DNA of 64,000 nucleotides from Chinchilla lanigera (GCF_000276665.1 NW_004955438.1:15396051-15460050), one strand, 5' to 3'; counted from the stretch's first letter, positions 43,685-54,569 are shown. A program made the numbers and translations. The notes: a model not told the origin generated them from the sequence alone.

Positions 43685-43835
43685 GTAAGGCAGGGCAGTA
43701 CACATTTGTAACTCCAGCAAATATGAGCCTGGCCTGGGGAATTTAGTGAGCTGGGGATATAACTCAGTGTGAAGGCCTTGGGTTCAATCATTAGTATCAC
43801 CATCACCACCACAAATAAATAAATAAATAAATTTT
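43685..43835 (+). mobile_element. Dimeric B1-ID SINE, B1 half deleted
   Basis: 'aaggcagggcagtacacatttgtaactccag', 'gagcctggcctggggaatttag', then ID half 'gctggggatataactcagtgtgaaggccttgggttcaatcatta' and an (aaat)n tail. Confidence 0.7.
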
Positions 43836-44091
43836 AAAAATGAAAATCCTCAAGTGTACTTAGGAGTGTCTCCTTTCAATCCAACTGGGACAAAAAACAG
43901 TTTACAGGAAGTGCCATGAGCTAATCAGTTTGGACTAGCCAAAAGCTACCCCTGGAGCTGGTACTGAATCACCTTTTCCAGCCTCCTACATGCATGAATA
44001 AAAGCAAATTTCTGCCACAAATTTCTGCCACTGCACATACCAGCTGGGAAGCTCACAGTTCATGACAAGAAGAAAAACTTGGGGCTGGGGA

Positions 44092-44192
44092 TTTAGCTCA
44101 GCGGCAAAAGCACCTGCCTGGCAAGTGCAAGGTCGTGAGTTCGGTTCCCGGTACATGAGAAAAACCAAAAACCAAAAAAAAAAAAAAAAAAG
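44092..44192 (+). mobile_element. ID-type SINE (young)
   Basis: Near-consensus body ending 'tcggttcccggtacatgagaaaaacc' and poly-A, with TSD aagaagaaaaactt on both sides. Confidence 0.95.
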
Positions 44193-44325
44193 AAGAAAAA
44201 CTTCAAGCACTAGGTAAGCACATTAAAAACACAAAAAAACAGGGACTATAAAACAAGTTGGACAAAGGGGCCAAAAAACATACACTGAAGGAAAGATAGT
44301 CTCTTTAATAAATGGTACTGGGAAG

Positions 44326-44462
44326 CTAGGTGTAGTGGTGTACACCTGTAATCTCAGCACTGGGGAGGCTGAGGCATGAGGATCACGGTGAGTTTGAGGC
44401 CAGTCTGGCCTACACAGTGAGTTCAAGGCTAGCCTGAACTACATAGCAAGACTGTCTCAACA
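44326..44462 (+). mobile_element. B1-like SINE, its tail split by an L1
   Basis: 'agctaggtgtagtggtgtacacctgtaatctcagcactggggaggctgagg' to 'gcaagactgtctcaa'. Its expected A-tail reappears at about 44,828-44,855 after an L1 3' end, followed by the SINE's own second target copy ('aataaatggt'). The L1 therefore inserted into this SINE. Confidence 0.8.
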
Positions 44463-44830
44463 TTAATAGCTAAACTGATTGTCCTTAAAAACCATACTCT
44501 TTAGTGAAATAAATCAGACAAATATGTGTAAATATTGTACTATCTCTCTGGTGTGAAAAACTGGAAGTATAAATAAGGACCAAAATGTATTAATAGATAT
44601 TGTGAAATAGGAAGTAATTGTTCAAAGGAAAGGGGAATGGGGCAGGTGGATGGGAAAAGAAAAAATGATAAAATGGAAACAAAGCTTGGTAAACAAATGG
44701 GGGGAAAAGGGTTGAAGAGAGGGGAGGGCAATGGGAGAAAAGGAGGAACTAAGATACATCATGTACAGGTACAAATTCCCTCTGATAATGTGATCATTAT
44801 GCATATCTAAATTGTACCAACAAACTCTGT
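44463..44830 (+). mobile_element. L1 3' UTR, sense, nested in a SINE tail
   Basis: 'tagtgaaataaatcagacaaatatgtg', purine-rich block, 'gaggaactaagatacatcatgtacagg', 'gataatgtgatcattatgcatatctaaattg' is the sense form of the antisense L1 ends at 51.5 and 62.5 kb. Confidence 0.8.
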
Positions 44831-44854
44831 CTCAAAAAAATATAAATAAATAAA

Positions 44855-45540
44855 TGGTGCAGGGAAAACTGGCTATCCACATGAAGAAGTTTGAATCTAA
44901 ACCCATATCTATTACCATGAACATATCTAAAATCAAAATGGATCAAGGTCTAAGTGTTAAAACGGAAACAATCTGTTGGAAGATAAAATAGGTAAAATCC
45001 TTGAAGACGCATGCAAATATGTTCTGAAAAGAACCTCAACTGCACAAGAAACAACATTAATAATCAACATATGGGGTCATATCAAATTAAAAAGTTTCTT
45101 CACAGCAAAGAAAACAAGCAAGAGAGTAAAGAGACTCTCATGGAATGGGAAAAATTTTGCCAGTTATTCCTCAGATAGAGAACCAATATCTAGAATATGT
45201 AAATATTCAGATACTCAAAAACATTAGAACTCCCCCAAATAAAAAACCCAATCAAAGAATGGGCAGGTGAAATGAATAGACACTTTACATAAGCACAAAT
45301 GGCCAATAAGTACATGAAGAAATGTTCAACATCACTGGCCATTAGAGAAATATAAATTAAAACACTACGATTCCATCCTATGGTCATCATCAAGAAATCA
45401 AATAACAAATGCTGGCCAAGGCTGCGGCAGGAGGGACACGTCTACGTTGCTGGTGGGAATGTATACTAGTACAACCACTATGGAAATTAGTATAGAGATT
45501 CCTCAAAAAACTTAAACTAGAAATTCCATTTGCCAGAAAA
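44855..45540 (+). mobile_element. L1 ORF2 C-terminal region, sense, degenerate
   Basis: 'gggaaaactggctatccacatg', 'gatcaaggtctaagtgttaaaacgg', 'cacagcaaagaaaacaag', 'atgggcaggtgaaatgaatagacac', 'aaatgttcaacatcactggccatt', 'gctggccaaggctgcgg'. Ends abruptly in late ORF2. Frames broken. Confidence 0.85.
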
Positions 45541-45919
45541 AAACTTAGAAGTTAAAGGCACAAATAAATGGAAAGACATCTAATTTCATGGGCTAAAGAT
45601 TTAATATTGTTCAAATTGCAATACTACTCAGAGCAATCATCATTTTAATGTAATGTCTAAAATCTCAATAGCCATTTATTTTTTGTTTATGTAGAATTAG
45701 AAAATAATTCTATAAATATAAGGCATCTCAAGAAATTCCAAATTGCCAAACAATCTTAGGGGAAAAAAAGTGGAGTTTTCACACTTACTGATTTCAAACT
45801 TTAAAGCTACAGAAGCTTAAACAGGGTGATACTGGCAACAAGACAGACTTAAAGACTAAAACAATACAATAGAAAGCCCCAAAATACTGTAAATCCTTGA
45901 AATTTAAGATCAAATGATT
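45541..45919. other. Probable degenerate L1 or unassigned sequence
   Basis: AT-rich; phrases such as 'aattccaaattgccaaacaatc' suggest old L1 ORF2, but this is not firm. Confidence 0.35.
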
Positions 45920-46001
45920 TTTTTTTCTTAATGCTAGATACCAAACCTAGGGCCTTGCATATGTTAAGCATGTTCTCTACCACTACACTACACCCTTGGC
46001 C
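45920..46001 (-). mobile_element. ID-type SINE, antisense
   Basis: 'taatgctagataccaaacctagggccttgcatatgttaagc' and 'ctaccactacactacacccttggcccc'. Diverged. Confidence 0.65.
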
Positions 46002-46980
46002 CCTCAGATGATTTTTAGTATGAGTGCCAAGAGTATTCAATGAAAAGAATATGACACCAAAAACACAGGCAACAAAAGAAAAGCTAGGTAAGCAGGATTT
46101 CACTAAAATTAAACACTTTTCCACAAACTGGGAGAAAATATATTTAAATCATGTCTGATAAGGGACTAATATTTAGAAAATCAAAGAACTACAACTCAAC
46201 AACAACAAAACCAACTTAAAATCAACCAGCGTGCCACACACACACCCCAAATTAAACCAAACTGCTCAAGCACCCATATATTGGCCAGAATGTGGAGAAT
46301 AGAATCCTTGCACATTTCCCAGGAGAATGTAAAATTTTTTCAGCATCACACCCCCACCAAAAGCCGCACGAAAACAGGGATTTGAATAAATATTTTTACA
46401 CCCACATCCCTTGCAGCAATTACACAACAGTCAAAAAAGGTAGACACAACTCAAGGGTCTATTGCTGGATGAATGGATAAAAAAAATGTAGCATACAAAT
46501 AGAATGAAATATTATTCACTCTTAAAAAGGAAACTCTGACACGTTACAACATGGAACTTGATATTATGTTGATAAGCCAATAATAAAAGGACAACTACTG
46601 TATGATTCCACGATTCCATTTATATGTGATATGCAGAATATCAAATTCACAGAGACAGAGACTATGTGATATGTTGGTTGCTAGGGGTTGGGAGGTAACC
46701 ACATTAGTGTTTACTGGGGTACTGAATTTCAGTTTGAAAAGATAAAAGGATTCCAGTAGACAGGGGCCAGGGATGTAGCTCAGTGATAGAGCACTTGTTT
46801 AGGCATCACAAGGCCCTGGTTTCAATCCCTGGCACTCAATAAAATGAAATGAAAAGAATATGGCTGGTGGTAATGGTTGTACAACAATGTAAATGTATAA
46901 ATGCCACAGATCTGTAAAATTATCAACGGTTAAGATCATAAATTTTATGTTATGTGTATTTCACCACACACAAACACATA
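46002..46980 (+). mobile_element. Ancient L1 3' part, sense
   Basis: 'catgtctgataagggactaatatttag', 'ttgctggatgaatggataaaaaaaatg', 'attattcactcttaaaaagg', 'gagactatgtgatatgttggttgctaggggttgg', 'ggtggtaatggttgtacaac'. Same class as the 11.0 and 20.3-kb copies; split by an ID SINE. Confidence 0.8.
46765..46845 (+). mobile_element. ID-type SINE in old L1
   Basis: 'ggggccagggatgtagctcagtgatagagcacttgtttaggc', 'aggccctggtttcaatccctggcac'. Confidence 0.8.
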
Positions 46981-48904
46981 CTCTGCAAGCATTCCTACCT
47001 ACTCCACCCTACTTTAGGATCTCATCTGTTCCAGTCAGGTTAAACAGCTAGCTACTATCTTTCCTGGATCATTCCACTCTATCCTCATTCTAACTCAATC
47101 TGCAGATCACTGACAGGTTCACCTTGCTGGTCTATCACATTAATCCCTGGCCTCCAAACTTTCAAAAGCTTTTTTATTCTGCACAACAGAATAAAAAACC
47201 CAAAGCTCTTCAACTCAGCAAACGTTCTATAGAGATAGCCTTCCAATTAATTGTCTTAACATTTCCTATGGAAATCATTCTCTCAAGGAAATTCAGTTCT
47301 CAGCTCATCTTAGTCTCCTAATCTCCTCCCCGCAAGTTAATCTTCAATTTATACTCTTGCTCTTCCCTCACAAAGTGACTGCTTCCAACTCTGTAAATAT
47401 AAACTTTCATTGGCTAGTTAAAGCCCCAAGTGTTCCAGGAAGTTCTTTAGACTCCTGAGGCCTCATTCCATCTCTCTCTGTCCTGAACACCCACAGAATT
47501 CTTTCAGACCCGTGTGCGTACATCTTATCATTCCAGTAAGAACCCGACAGCAAAGTCTATATATTACATTCTTACTCCTCCCTTAGCTCTAGTATAAGGT
47601 GGAACACAAAGTAGATCTTCTGGAATCATTTAAGTGACTTTTATGTGTGAATTTCAGTGACTAGAACATGAAACGAGACTCATTTGGTTTTCTTGTATTT
47701 CTGAAGATTAACCTATGAAACACTGTTAAGTAAAATAGCTATGATCCAATCAGATGACAGGTGGAAATTAGTTTAACCAGGAGAACAATCACAAATATTT
47801 TAAGCACTAGTATTAGAGTCTAATACAAAGAACTTGTTTAAATGCTGGTGTTGGGACACAAAACAATATAGTATTTAGTTTTTGTGGGACAGAATATTGA
47901 CCTACATTATTGAATTCACACAAGAAAGAGCTATGCTACAATAAGATGAAAATGTAATCATGGGGCTATGAAAACTCCAAATAAATGTCACTCAGTTTTT
48001 GTTAAATTCAGATTGGAAAAAAAAAATTGCAGTTATATGAGTGAGCTGTCAGAATTAGAGGCACACTCATTTCTGTTTTCAATTGTACTGCACAAAGATC
48101 TAGGGATAGGTAGTGTGGTGAAGAATACAATCAGGGAAGACTGGGCAGCAAAAGAGCTCTCTAAATGGCATGTTAATAGGTCTAGGTCCTAGTTTTGATC
48201 TCACCCCTTGTCAACTCTAAGACTCATGCATGGCAAATCACACACTTCTCTGGGCCTGCTTTCTGGGCTTTTAATACAACAATCACACTACATCTCTACA
48301 GGTTTTTCTCACTCCAAAATTCCAAGACAAGTGTAATCACAGCTGCAGTTAACAATGCATGATTCTTGTAAGGCCATTTGAAATCTTCCTTCCACATTTC
48401 AGGATGAAGGCAATTTATTTCAGCAAGCTAGAAGAAATGGATGCTACTCAGAGACAAAGAGTTCTGTTAGTTGAAAAAGCTAAGTAATTCTGCAAAAGAT
48501 GCCTCTTTTCTCGTTACAGTAAGGTGTTTTAGCACAGGAAAGAGTGGCACCGGTAACGATGGCCAAGACTGCCTGAGTAAATTAGGCCTACTCCAGAGTA
48601 CTTATTATCTGTGCTGGTACGTGAAAAGGTGCCATTGTAGTTCAAAGCAGAAACAACACTTCTCAGAGTTTCTCCAAAAACCTAAAGTTCTCGCTCACCT
48701 CGGGGGTAAGGTAGTAAACAGCTGTGCAAAGCATGGGAAAAGACAAGCCTTTTGCCACTCAAGTATTCCAAGGAGCACTGCCTCCTCCTCTTTATCAAAC
48801 ACTCGGTATTGTCTCCCCTCTACCTGTCAAAACTCAATTCCAGCTTTATCCTCCAAACAGTGACTTATCGGACAATCTACCTTCTCCCCCTGAGAGTGGC
48901 CTGC
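46981..48904. other. BTBD7 intron 1, 5' end; mostly unassigned
   Basis: 47,010-47,640 has a vague L2-like order ('ctgcagatcactgac', 'ccagtaagaacccgacagc') but I cannot confirm it. 47,650-48,900 is repeat-poor sequence leading into the CpG island and may hold intronic regulatory elements. Confidence 0.35.
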
Positions 48905-49382
48905 ATCAGGCCTTCGCGGTCCCTTAACCCGGGTCCTCCGCCCCACGCCCACCCTCGGAGGTCGCGGCCCCGCACAGGGTAACTGGCACCTGAGACTCCG
49001 GAGCGGTTTCCTCCAGTCCCGGGAGCGGCAGGTCCCGCCCCTCGGAGCTCGGACCCTCAAGCCCAAAGCCGGCCGGGCCGCGACCACCTCGGGCCACCCT
49101 CTCGCTGCGAGGGCCACACCTCGCGCCTCTGTCCCCGGGACGGGGGCGCGCTGCCCAGCCCGCCCCTCGAAGCGTCCTGGACCGGCCAGTCCGGCACCAC
49201 CGCGCCTCGGTCCCGGACAGACGACTCCTCCGTCCCCGCCCCACGCCCGCGCCTCCCGCGTCGTCCCAGCCCCATCCCCGCGTCCCCACGCCCAGGCGCA
49301 GCCCCTTCCTCGCTGGGACGCCCCGCGCCGCGCCGGGCAGAACGTCCGCTTCTCGGGCTCAGAGACACCTAGGGACACTCAC

Positions 49383-49485
49383 CCCGGAGGCTCCTCCCGC
49401 CGCTGCTGCTGGGACAGCTGCCGTCACCCCCGCCGCCGCCGCCACCAGCACCTCCGTCCACACTGGCGCCAGCACCCGCGGCCAT
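49383..49485 (-). other. BTBD7 upstream ORF, exon 1 portion
   Basis: ATG at 49,485-49,483 in a strong context (A at -3, G at +4) opens 34 codons plus one base, glycine- and alanine-rich (starts MAAGAGASVDGG), with no stop before the donor. Spliced to 6,196 it continues in frame through 32 more codons from the exon 2 ATG, for 67 residues in total. The Gly run is a translated GGC repeat. Confidence 0.55.
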
Positions 49486-49533
49486 CCTCCTCCTGCCGCT
49501 GCCGCTGCCGCCGCCCTCTCTCCTGTCAGTGGC

Positions 49534-49572
49534 TCAGGCTCCGGGACTGCTCCAGGTTTCTCTCGCCGCCAT
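49534..49572 (-). other. Short first upstream ORF, overlapping a YY1-type site
   Basis: ATG at 49,572-49,570 begins a 12-residue frame (MAARETWSSPGA) ending in TGA at 49,536-49,534. The ATG is part of the AAAATGGCGGC motif. It is only relevant if transcription starts upstream of 49,572. Confidence 0.5.
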
Positions 49573-49575
49573 TTT
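49565..49575 (-). promoter_or_regulatory. YY1-type element AAAATGGCGGC
   Basis: Exact match to the extended YY1 consensus on the minus strand. Such sites commonly lie within the first 30 nt of transcripts of TATA-less housekeeping promoters. Confidence 0.75.
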
Positions 49576-49685
49576 GACTCCTACAGGGAGCAGGAGGGGC
49601 TCGGCTCGGCGCGACCCTGTGGCGCCTGCGCGGCGCTGCGGAGCCGACCCAGGCCCCGCCCAACCCCGCCGTCGCCGCGCCCGGG

Positions 49686-49703
49686 TCACGTGGCTTGACG
49701 TCG
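49686..49703. promoter_or_regulatory. E-box plus CRE-type pair
   Basis: TCACGTG (USF/MITF-type E-box) and TGACGTCG (CREB/ATF-type) separated by 3 bp, between the BTBD7 start and the presumed UNC79 side. Binding is inferred from motif only. Confidence 0.6.
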
Positions 49704-50111
49704 GTGGGCGCGCGCCCGGGAGGGCCGTGAGCCTGGGATGCGAGTGCGCGCGCATTATGCCTGCTTGTTGCCGGGGAACAGCAGGGCGGGTTTCCTGGAG
49801 TTTGGAGATTGTTACAACATTCTGCATATTCCAAGGAACTGTGACACGTTATTAAATATCAGAAGGGAATTACAATAAGTACGTCATTGGATAATTCTAC
49901 CAGTTCATATTTCCACTCAGCGGGCGGCACGCGTGGAATGATAGCAGGATGCGTCCTTCTCCACGAAAACTATGTACCATTCCGTGGAAAAGTCCCTTCT
50001 GACGGAGTTGGGGTTTTGGTGGCTGCTACTTGGCAGTGTTTCATAAGCACTTGTTTGCATATTACCCTTACAGGCACCACCTTGCTAGTTGCACAGTAGA
50101 TTTTTTAAAAT

Positions 50112-50195
50112 TCTTAGAGGTGTAGCTCAGTGGTTATTTTAGAGCACTTGCCTACCATGTGCAAGACCCTGCCTTGTTCCCCATATCTGAAAGAC
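50112..50195 (+). mobile_element. ID-type SINE
   Basis: 'aggtgtagctcagtggttattttagagcacttgcctaccatgtgcaagaccctgccttgttccccat'. Diverged. Confidence 0.7.
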
Positions 50196-50334
50196 ACTTA
50201 AAAGTTTCCCTCAGGATACTCCCATAAACAAAAGACAACAAATCCCAGTGTCCCCACATGGCAAGGCCATATAGCTCTCCTAGATCCTTCTGGTTTGGGA
50301 GTTGGAATAAGTTCAGCGATGGAGTAATAAAAAG

Positions 50335-50510
50335 GCCTTATATTTATGAGCAACTTGCAGTTTTCAAAACACAGTTAAATAGATGGTTTTGTTTGAACGC
50401 CCAAACCAGCCTTTCAGGTAGTCGAGACAGGTGTTATTATCGCTCTTTTGCAGCTGAGCAGGCAAGCCAGGACTAGAAGCTAGGCATTCTGATTGTAGTC
50501 ATTCACCACC
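50335..50510 (+). mobile_element. MIR-like fragment
   Basis: 'gagcaacttgcagttttcaaaacacagtt', 'gacaggtgttattatcgctcttttgcagctgagcaggc', 'ctagaagctaggcattctgattgtag' follow MIR order. Confidence 0.55.
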
Positions 50511-51503
50511 ATTACGTCCCACTATACCCTCTGATGGGCCTTAAGAACACATGATATATTTGTCCTCCAGGAATTTATTTAAAAGTTTTTGCATTTTCTA
50601 CTCATTCTTTGAGAAACAAGCTTTTGTCTTTTTGGTTGTGTTAAAATGGCTTCTGAAAGCAAAGGAAAAGCTAAATAAATCACCTATCCCTTTGTTCTCA
50701 GTTAAAACCTCTAGGCTTAACTTGCTTCACTTGCCCTTAGTTCTTGAATAAACTGTTTAGACAACCTGCTCTTAATTACTTGCTTTTTAGTTGACTTAAA
50801 TAACACCTCTGACATGTGGATCATGATGGTAACAGTTGATAAAATATCCCCGAACCCTAGCCTTGGGGAGGTGGATCTGAGACTTTCCAGCCTCCACATG
50901 TCTGCCTGCCTCCTATGTGAACTTTCTCTTTTGCAAAACTCATTGTTTCAGTGATTGGCATCCTGTGCACCAGGCAAAACCAGCCTAGTTGTGTAACATC
51001 TCCGAGCTTCAAAGGATAAGAGCAATGTGAATTTTTTTCATGTTTTAAATTCTCTCTTGTTCCTTTATATTTCATATGTTGTGTAATCAACTGAATGATT
51101 TTTAAAACAGTTTTTAGAGGTCTTCCAATGGAAATATCTTACCTCTGAATATTGTTCCTTCGTTTTGTTTTGTTTTTTTACTTTCTTTTGAGTTATTCTA
51201 TCTTCCTACCTCCTCTCTCTCTGAAAAGAAAGCTCATCCCAATTTGTATTCGTTCACGTTTTCCTCTTTCATCCTAAGTGTTTCCCTTACTGCAATCCTT
51301 GAAGATTTGGAGATCGCAGCAAGCAGAGATTGCAGGGAGGATTCCCCTCTAGCTACTGAGTCTCATCAGCTCTGCTTAGAACTGTGGGCAATGGGCGAGA
51401 AGTGCGTGGGGGAAAAGGCAAGAAACTTCAAGAGACGTAATTTTTATTTAATTGGAGCCAGTGATTAGTTCTGAGTGCGGCTCCTGTTCCCCTACACTAT
51501 TAT

Positions 51504-51733
51504 TTTTTAAATCAGATTTTGTTGGTACATTTTAGATATATATAATGATCGCATTTATCATAGAGAATTTGTACCTCCTTCCCTCCCCGTTTGTTTCCAT
51601 TTTCCCTTCTATTCTCTTTTTTCTTGTCCCTTCCTTCCCCTTTCCCCCTTCCATATTCCCCTTCCCATTTGAATATTTTCTTTCCATTTCCCGAGATCTA
51701 TTATACATTTTGGTCCTCATTTACACTTTTGGT

Positions 51734-51765
<32 letters not shown>

Positions 51766-52902
51766 TTCTTCCGGTACCAGGAATTGAACTCACTGCCTTG
51801 TGCTTGCCAGGCAGGCGCTGTGCCGCTGAGCTAAATCCCCAGCCCCTCTCATTTACACTTTTGGTTTCTCACACCAGAGAAACAATGTGTGTCCAGTTTG
51901 TTTCACTTAAGAGTATGGACTCAGGATGCATCCCTTTCCCTAGAAATGTCTCCAGCATATCCTTCTTTATGGCAGAGTAGTACTCCATTGCATTAAAAAA
52001 AAAAACCCACATCTTCTTTATCCATTCACCAGTTTATGGGCACTTGAGTTGTTTCCAAGATTTGACTATTACAACTGTGCTACTATAAACGGAGATGTGC
52101 GTATATCTCCGTGGTATGATGTTTTAATTCTTTTGAGAAGATACCCAGAAGGGGAATGGCTGGGTCAAATGGAACCTGTAGTCCTAGTTTTTGAGGAATC
52201 TTCATACTGACTTCCACAGTGGTTGCACAAGTCTGCACTCCCACCAACAGTGGAGAAGGCTTCCTTTTGCTCCACATCCCCACCAGCACTTGTTATTGGT
52301 TGATTTCTTGATAATAGCCATTTTTCTGGGGTGAGATGGAGTCGCAGTGTTGTTTTAATTTGCATTTCTCAAATGACCAGTGATGTTAAACATTTTTTCA
52401 TATATTTATTTATTGTTTTACTTTTTCAGATGAGAAGTGTGTATTCATCTCAGATGCCCATTCTTGGATTGGGTTTTTACATATCAGGGGTCTGATTTTT
52501 TGAGCTTGTTGTATGTTCTTGACAGTAATCCTTTGTGTGAGGAACAGCTGGAAAACATTATTTCCCACGCAGTCAGTTGTCTCTTCACTCTGCTGGTGGT
52601 TTCTCATGCTGTGCAAAGGCTTTTTAGTAAGATGAGATCTAAGTTGTTGATTCTTTGTGATAGTTCCTGTGCAATTGGGGTTTTATTCATAAAGTCTTTG
52701 CCTACACCAGTGTCTTCAAGAGTTTTACCTATTCTGTGTTCTGGCAGATTTAATGTTTCTGTTTTAATATTTAGATCTTTGATCCATTTTGACTTTAGTG
52801 TATGGTGAAAGACATGGTTCTAGTTTTAATCTTTGGCCTATGGAAAGCCAGTTTTTTCAGCACCATTTGTTAAAGAGGTTATCTTTCTTCCAGTGAATGT
52901 TT
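51504..52902 (-). mobile_element. 5'-truncated L1, antisense, with TSD
   Basis: Reverse complement of L1 3' UTR and late ORF2: 'tggtacattttagatatatataatgatcgcatttatcatagagaatttgtacc' at the 3' end and 'atggttctagttttaatctttggcctatgg' near the 5' end. A 14-bp direct repeat, ccctacactattat, flanks it (51,490-51,503 and 52,903-52,916). Split by an ID SINE at 51.75 kb. Sister copy of the L1 at 62.5 kb. Confidence 0.9.
51733..51846 (-). mobile_element. ID-type SINE, antisense, with (TTTTG)n tail
   Basis: (ttttg)n, 'cttccggtaccaggaattgaactcactgccttgtgcttgccaggcaggcgctgtgccgctgagctaaatccccagcccc'. TSD ctcatttacacttttggttt on both sides. Confidence 0.95.
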
Positions 52903-52924
52903 CCCTACACTATTATATCTTTTC

Positions 52925-53020
52925 TTTTCTTTTTTTTTTTTTTCCAATACTGGGAATCAAACTCACGACCTTGCGCTTGCCAGGCAGGTGCTGTGCTGCT
53001 GAGCTAAATCCCCAGCCCCT
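52925..53020 (-). mobile_element. ID-type SINE, antisense
   Basis: T-run, 'ccaatactgggaatcaaactcacgaccttgcgcttgccaggcaggtgctgtgctgctgagctaaatccccagcccc'. TSD ctattatatcttttct; it landed in the right-hand duplication of the neighbouring L1. Confidence 0.95.
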
Positions 53021-53649
53021 ATTATATCTTTTCTAAATTCATAACTGAACCTTCTCTAAATTCAAGCTACCTACCATCATTTTCCACTATCTTGCCTTTG
53101 TCTTCACTAGCTAAACATTATATTAACTGATAGAGCTATTATGTGCAAATGAAAAGTTCCATTGTCCATGCTGCTTCTCAGTGATTTACTGAAATGTTAC
53201 ATAAAATTAGTACCCACTATTAACACCATCATTTACTTCTAATCGTCATTAGTTGACTTTGGTTCTGTTTCTTGGCCACAATTTAAAAAACAAAATTAAA
53301 ATGATATCAATAATAGCATTCTAGGTAATTTGAAAATAACACCATTTTCCTAGGAGTTGTTGATGTGCAAAACTGTCAGAGTCTTTTAGGAAAGCCAAAT
53401 AAGTCTGCTGGCTGCTGGCTCTACCTCATACTTTTATTTATGTATGTATCTAGAGAACGCTATTAGACTATTTGGAGCCAGACCTCATGTACAAATGTTC
53501 GATGATTCTGCCTACCTTTTAAAAAATCCACTTTTGTGTTTTATTATACCGTTTACTGCACTTTTGAGATATTAAATTGACTCAAGTTTATACACTGTTA
53601 TACTATGAAAAATATATATTTTGTCTTCATCCCAATTTTCTGGCACAGG
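53021..53649. other. Unassigned sequence
   Basis: AT-rich, no recognisable element. Confidence 0.4.
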
Positions 53650-54290
53650 AGTCCTAAAGTCCTTGAATCTTCAGAGTGAGCATGTCTTTGTATTCTAATG
53701 AATTATTGATGTCTGGCAGCCTCTAGGTAGCTTCAGAACGCAGGCTGGACACCAGAGAGACCAAAGCAGAATTAGAGGGCTGGTATTTCCAGCCTTATTC
53801 CTTATCCTTTGGGGAAGGGAGAGATGCTACAGGTTACAGTGATTACAAATAAATGGTCAACAATTTAGCCAATCATGACTATGTAACCAAGACTCCATAA
53901 AAATCAAAAGGAAGGTTTCATAGAGCTCTGGGTAGCTGAACATAATGGAGACTCCTGGAGGTTGGCATGCTCAGCGAGGGAATGCAAACAGCACACCCCT
54001 TCTCCTCTACCTTGCCCTGTGTATCTATCTTTTCATTTGTGTCCTTGGTAATATCCTTTATAATAAACTGGTAAACAGAATTTCTCTGAGTTCTGTGTAT
54101 TGCTCTAGCAAATTAAGTGAACCCAATGAGGAGGTGGTGGGAACTTCAAAGGGGCAGAAGTGTAATTAAAGCAAACTGGGGCTTGCAATTGGCATTGGAA
54201 GTGAGGACCAGTCTTGTGGAACTGAACCCTCCTCACGTTAGGAATCTAACACTATCTTCAGGTAGATAGTGTCTGTGAAGAATAGGCTGT
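53650..54290 (+). mobile_element. Ancient ERVL-type LTR
   Basis: 'tccctgagttctgtg...'-type phrase as 'ttctctgagttctgtgtattgctctagcaaattaagtgaaccc', a 'cctttataataaactgg' polyadenylation region, 'gaaccctcctcacgttaggaatctaacactatcttcaggtagatagtgtc' at the end. This order is typical of eutherian ERVL-related LTRs; family name not certain. Confidence 0.65.
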
Positions 54291-54564
54291 GCTCTGCTCT
54301 AATTTACTTCAGGTGTATAGAACAGTAGATTTCAGAGCAGTTTTCCCTGAGTTATTTCATTTCTAGTATAAGTGCAAAGGCAGAACAACTGGATATCTTG
54401 TCTGTGAAAATAGATAATCATCAGATGTTGGACACATAGAACTTAAAATGAATAAACAAAGCTTCTAGAAAGTAATATTGGAAAATATCCTAATTGCCTT
54501 AAGAAAGGAAAGACTTCTGATGCAAGAAAAAAATTAACCATAAATTCATGAATTGAATTTAAAA
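54291..54564. other. Unassigned sequence
   Basis: Between the LTR and the RAB5A retrocopy; nothing recognisable. Confidence 0.4.
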
Positions 54565-54569
54565 TATGC

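Larger units (their letters stand above)
6197..49382 (-). other. BTBD7: BTBD7 intron 1 (about 43 kb)
   Basis: Spans from the exon 1 donor in the CpG island (CCGGG|gtgagtg) to the exon 2 acceptor. It is mostly SINE and L1 sequence. I found no extra BTBD7 coding exon within it. Its size depends on the inferred junctions and on the unsized 100-N gap. Confidence 0.7.
49383..49600 (-). other. BTBD7: BTBD7 exon 1 (5' UTR), start inferred
   Basis: The 3' boundary is a strong donor, CCGGG|gtgagtg, at 49,383/49,382. The transcription start is not visible. I place it near 49,580-49,600 because the YY1-type element usually sits just downstream of the start. It is GC-rich and contains two upstream ATGs. 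Confidence 0.65.
48905..49760. promoter_or_regulatory. CpG island promoter of BTBD7 (probably bidirectional with UNC79)
   Basis: About 850 bp of GC-rich, CpG-dense sequence, in contrast to the AT-rich surroundings. It contains BTBD7 exon 1 on the minus strand. Established knowledge: in human, BTBD7 and UNC79 start head to head from one such region, so a shared promoter is likely here. A CACGTG E-box (49,687-49,692), a TGACGTC CRE-type site (49,696-49,702) and a YY1-type site (49,565-49,575) are visible; no TATA box. Confidence 0.9.
49761..51489. other. Presumed UNC79 5' region; no exon recognised
   Basis: Contains an ID SINE near 50,150 and a MIR-like piece near 50,400. No coding exon with recognisable protein was found. 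UNC79 assignment rests only on remembered synteny. Confidence 0.4.

Noticed and set aside
48827..49378. Long minus-strand open frames (up to 183 codons) in the CpG island
   Set aside because: GC-rich DNA is poor in stop codons, three overlapping frames are open, and the region is just past the BTBD7 exon 1 donor, i.e. intron. No family resemblance.
51545..51787. Pyrimidine-rich plus-strand frames at 51.5 and 62.5 kb as membrane proteins
   Set aside because: Both are antisense to the purine-rich L1 3' UTR; hydrophobic residues result from T/C-rich codons.
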